From: an uncultured Bacteroidales bacterium
GTDB lineage: Bacteria; Bacteroidota; Bacteroidia; Bacteroidales; UBA932
Assembly (NCBI GenBank): GCA_934678915.1
Contig: CAKUSF010000005.1
Coordinates: 1 to 36,791 of the forward strand
DNA: 36,791 nt
Direction of reading: 5' to 3'
A model generated the notes under the pieces. It searched no databases, was not told the origin of the DNA, and saw nothing but the letters and a program-made list of their open reading frames with translations. Positions 34,886 to 36,791 of this stretch are shown one piece after another; within the stretch, counting starts at the first letter, position 1, and each line of letters starts with the position of its first letter. The position numbers were made by a program, and so were the translations under genes.

Positions 34886-36082
34886 ATGAATAATAGCCTG
34901 TTCGGAAAGCGCAACGGAGCAATCGACATGCTGCGCGGAATGACAATGTTTCTCATGGTAACAGTCAATGAATTTTGGACTGTTCACAATGTACCTCACT
35001 GGTTGTGCCACACGGACACGTTTGAAGACGGTATGGGGCTGTCCGATATAGTGTTCCCTATGTTTTTGTTCGCCATGGGCATGTCAATCCCTTATGCCTT
35101 GGAACGCCGTTTCTCAAAAGGTCTTTCAGGAGAGTCAACCCTCGGTCACATCCTCTCACGCACATTCGCATTGATAGTCATGGGAGTTTTCACTGTGAAT
35201 GCCGGAGGCAACTTCGCCCCGATTCTAGGCTACGGCAAGGTTGCCTTCTGGATACTGATGATAACAGGCTTCTTTCTAGTCTGGAACAAGTATCCTGAAG
35301 GATTCAGGTACAAGAAGGTTCTACGCTGGAGCGGTGTGATTTTGCTATTGTTCCTAGCTGTAACTTTCCGAAGCGGTGAAGGCGGGTATCTGCACGCCAG
35401 CTGGTGGGGAATCTTGGGACTCATCGGGTGGGCATATTTGTTCTGTGCAATTGCCTATCTGCTCTGCCGCAAGAAAATATGGATAATTCCGCTGCTATGG
35501 GTCGGTCTGGTGGTGCTGAATATGTTTACTACCGGATTGCGTGATGGTTCACAACTTATCGAAGGCGACAACATAATCGCCAATTTTGCTGATGCCCTGC
35601 ATTTAGGCAATGGTTCCAGTGCGTTGATGGCAATGGGAGGCATGCTGCTATCACTTTGTGATCTGCGTGTGCGCGAAAGTTGTTCTGAAGGACGTCAGAT
35701 TCTATTGGGCTGTAGCGCAGCCATCGTGCTTTTCCTGTTCGGACTTCTTGCCCACCAATGGTGGATCACATCGAAAAACATCGGCACCCTGCCATGGTGC
35801 CTCTATACCTCCGCACTGTCAGTGGCATTCTACACCCTGCTAAGAGTACTAGAAAAACATGAACTGACGCATTGGTTCGCCCCGTTCCGTCCTGCCGGAA
35901 CTGCAACGCTATCTGTCTATATGATGCCTTATGTCGGTCTGGCTCTGTGGGTTATCATCTCACCGACTGTTCCGCAGTGGCTGAGCGGAGGAATCGGTGT
36001 ACTGAAATGCGCCATCTATTCACTCGCATGCATCTGGCTCGCAGAACTCCTCGGCAAGATAAACATACGGCTGAAGATATAG
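34886..36082 (+). CDS. Multi-pass membrane protein, DUF5009/HGSNAT-like acyltransferase
   Basis: The 398-residue product has about ten hydrophobic segments across its length. The N-terminus GAIDMLRGMTMFLMVTVNEF and the following FPMFLFAMGMSIPYALERR fit the HGSNAT-related group (DUF5009, formerly near DUF1624) of membrane acyltransferases. These are thought to move acetyl groups from cytoplasmic acetyl-CoA to sugars outside the membrane. The family link is by general pattern; a substrate cannot be named. The start is ATG 34886 (MNNSLFGKRNG). It has its own -7 box and converges on rlmD across a gap full of hairpins. Confidence 0.8.
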   Translation: MNNSLFGKRNGAIDMLRGMTMFLMVTVNEFWTVHNVPHWLCHTDTFEDGMGLSDIVFPMFLFAMGMSIPYALERRFSKGLSGESTLGHILSRTFALIVMGVFTVNAGGNFAPILGYGKVAFWILMITGFFLVWNKYPEGFRYKKVLRWSGVILLLFLAVTFRSGEGGYLHASWWGILGLIGWAYLFCAIAYLLCRKKIWIIPLLWVGLVVLNMFTTGLRDGSQLIEGDNIIANFADALHLGNGSSALMAMGGMLLSLCDLRVRESCSEGRQILLGCSAAIVLFLFGLLAHQWWITSKNIGTLPWCLYTSALSVAFYTLLRVLEKHELTHWFAPFRPAGTATLSVYMMPYVGLALWVIISPTVPQWLSGGIGVLKCAIYSLACIWLAELLGKINIRLKI

Positions 36083-36101
36083 CCTCATTGATGTACCATC
36101 A

Positions 36102-36166
36102 GCAAAGTAATTTCTCCTAAACGAATTTTGGTAACGTGCAAAATTCGCCTGGGAGAAATTCTTTGC
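36102..36166. repeat. Long interrupted stem-loop between convergent genes
   Basis: Three blocks pair in order: GCAAAG with CTTTGC (36102-36107, 36161-36166), AATTTCTCC with GGAGAAATT (36109-36117, 36152-36160), and CGAATTTTG with CAAAATTCG (36122-36130, 36139-36147). They form 24 base pairs with one bulged T, a 4+4 internal loop and an 8-nt loop. It begins 19 bp after the DUF5009-like stop codon. It may end transcription or protect RNA from both sides, or be a small mobile repeat. Confidence 0.7.
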
Positions 36167-36180
36167 GGCTCTTGGCTCAA

Positions 36181-36211
36181 GTCGCTTCGATGCTTCGACA
36201 AGCTCAGCGAC
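36181..36211. repeat. REP-like palindrome
   Basis: GTCGCT (36181-36186) pairs with AGCGAC (36206-36211), and within it GCTT (36192-36195) pairs with AAGC (36200-36203). The sequence TTCGACAAGCTCAGCGACC resembles short extragenic palindromes found in many copies in other bacteria. It lies 33 bp before the rlmD stop. Copy number in this genome cannot be judged from the window. Confidence 0.55.
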
Positions 36212-36243
36212 CGAAATTCAACGAACACTAATAGGCCATACTA

Positions 36244-36791
36244 TTATTTCAATTTCAGTGCGCAGACGTTCTCTACGTGCTGCGTGTGCGGGAACATGTC
36301 AACGGGCTGGACAGCGGTGATTTCGTACTTCTGGGCGAAAAGGGCTAAATCACGGGCCTGGGAGGCCGGATTGCAGCTGACATAGACCATTCGGGCAGGG
36401 GAGGCCTCAAGGATTACCTTCGCTACATCTGGGTGAATGCCGGCTCTTGGCGGATCCAGAATGATAACGTCAGGCTGACCATGCTTCTTGATGAAATCTC
36501 GGCTCAGGACATCCTTCATGTCACCGGCAAAGAACTCGCAATTCGTAATACCGTTTCCTGCAGCGTTCACCTTGGCATCCTCGATAGCCTCAGGGACATA
36601 TTCAATGCCGATCACCTTCGCTGCCTTGCCGGAGACGAACTGAGCAATTGTGCCGGTGCCGGTGTAGAGATCATAGACAACCTCTTTGCCGGTCAGCTCA
36701 GCGAAATCCCTTGTGACTGAGTAAAGCTTGTACGCCTGTTCGGAATTAGTCTGGTAGAACGACTTCGGACCAATTCGGAAAGTCAGTCCCT
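36244..36791 (-). CDS. rlmD: 23S rRNA (uracil-C5)-methyltransferase RlmD, C-terminal part (partial)
   Basis: The gene runs off the right edge; 182 C-terminal codons are present, ending at TAA (36246-36244). The product methylates a uracil C5 in 23S rRNA using S-adenosylmethionine. Visible motifs are PKSFYQTNSEQAYKLY, the SAM-binding VVYDLYTGTGTIAQF, IGIEYVPEAIEDAKVNA, the catalytic aspartate-proline motif LDPPRAGIHP, and the catalytic cysteine in VYVSCNPASQARDL. The N-terminal TRAM domain and iron-sulfur cysteines lie outside the window, so RlmD rather than RlmC or another TrmA-group member is a best guess. It converges on the DUF5009-like gene. Confidence 0.9.
   Translation of the reverse strand, partial: GLTFRIGPKSFYQTNSEQAYKLYSVTRDFAELTGKEVVYDLYTGTGTIAQFVSGKAAKVIGIEYVPEAIEDAKVNAAGNGITNCEFFAGDMKDVLSRDFIKKHGQPDVIILDPPRAGIHPDVAKVILEASPARMVYVSCNPASQARDLALFAQKYEITAVQPVDMFPHTQHVENVCALKLK

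Overview
The window is a compact stretch of core chromosome from a member of the Bacteroidota, most likely order Bacteroidales. The evidence is the promoter type (TAnnTTTG -7 boxes upstream of many genes, with few Shine-Dalgarno sequences), a Rho factor with a long disordered insertion, a Bacteroidota-type LptD, a lipoprotein-anchored BamA/TamA-like protein, and the 465-residue type of arginine decarboxylase. I see 26 protein-coding genes (two cut by the window edges), no rRNA or tRNA, no insertion sequence, no CRISPR array and no prophage. Base composition and gene style look even throughout.

Layout. 1-195: the 3' end of carB, facing rho. Between them lies a roughly 100-bp inverted-repeat element. 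508-5259: rho and the LPS-assembly protein lptD on the minus strand. 5301-6485: a peptidoglycan amidase divergent from lptD, both with TTG starts and face-to-face promoters. 6486-6778: an AT-rich gap, then dnaA, pepD and rpe on the plus strand. birA converges on rpe, and their stop codons share one CTAG. From 11121 a plus-strand operon holds rsfS, ftsH, cdsA and psd (ribosome silencing, membrane proteolysis, phospholipid synthesis). It meets a six-gene minus-strand operon, read as ligA, a YihY-family membrane protein, rsh, an Ig-like lipoprotein, a small outer-membrane barrel and ispG.

24361-31030 is the metabolic part. A phosphofructokinase with pyrophosphate-type active-site residues is divergent from ligA. 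It converges on a minus-strand pair made of a protein with two receiver-like domains fused to a PEP-synthase-type ATP-grasp domain, followed 2 bp later by a cytoplasmic GH13 amylase. Upstream of the pair are a SpoU-type RNA methyltransferase and arginine decarboxylase speA. The right end has a TamA/BamA-like outer-membrane protein, a multi-pass HGSNAT/DUF5009-like membrane protein, a second inverted-repeat region, and the 3' part of rlmD.

Most genes are housekeeping. The best candidate for undescribed biology is the receiver/receiver/ATP-grasp protein. It lacks the phosphohistidine domain needed for PEP synthase chemistry, and its first receiver is degenerate while the second keeps phosphorylation residues. 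It is probably co-transcribed with an intracellular amylase and sits opposite a PPi-type phosphofructokinase. Other points worth following are the intermediate-length IspG, the overlapping divergent promoters, a probably leaderless outer-membrane protein mRNA, and structured repeats placed in convergent gene gaps.
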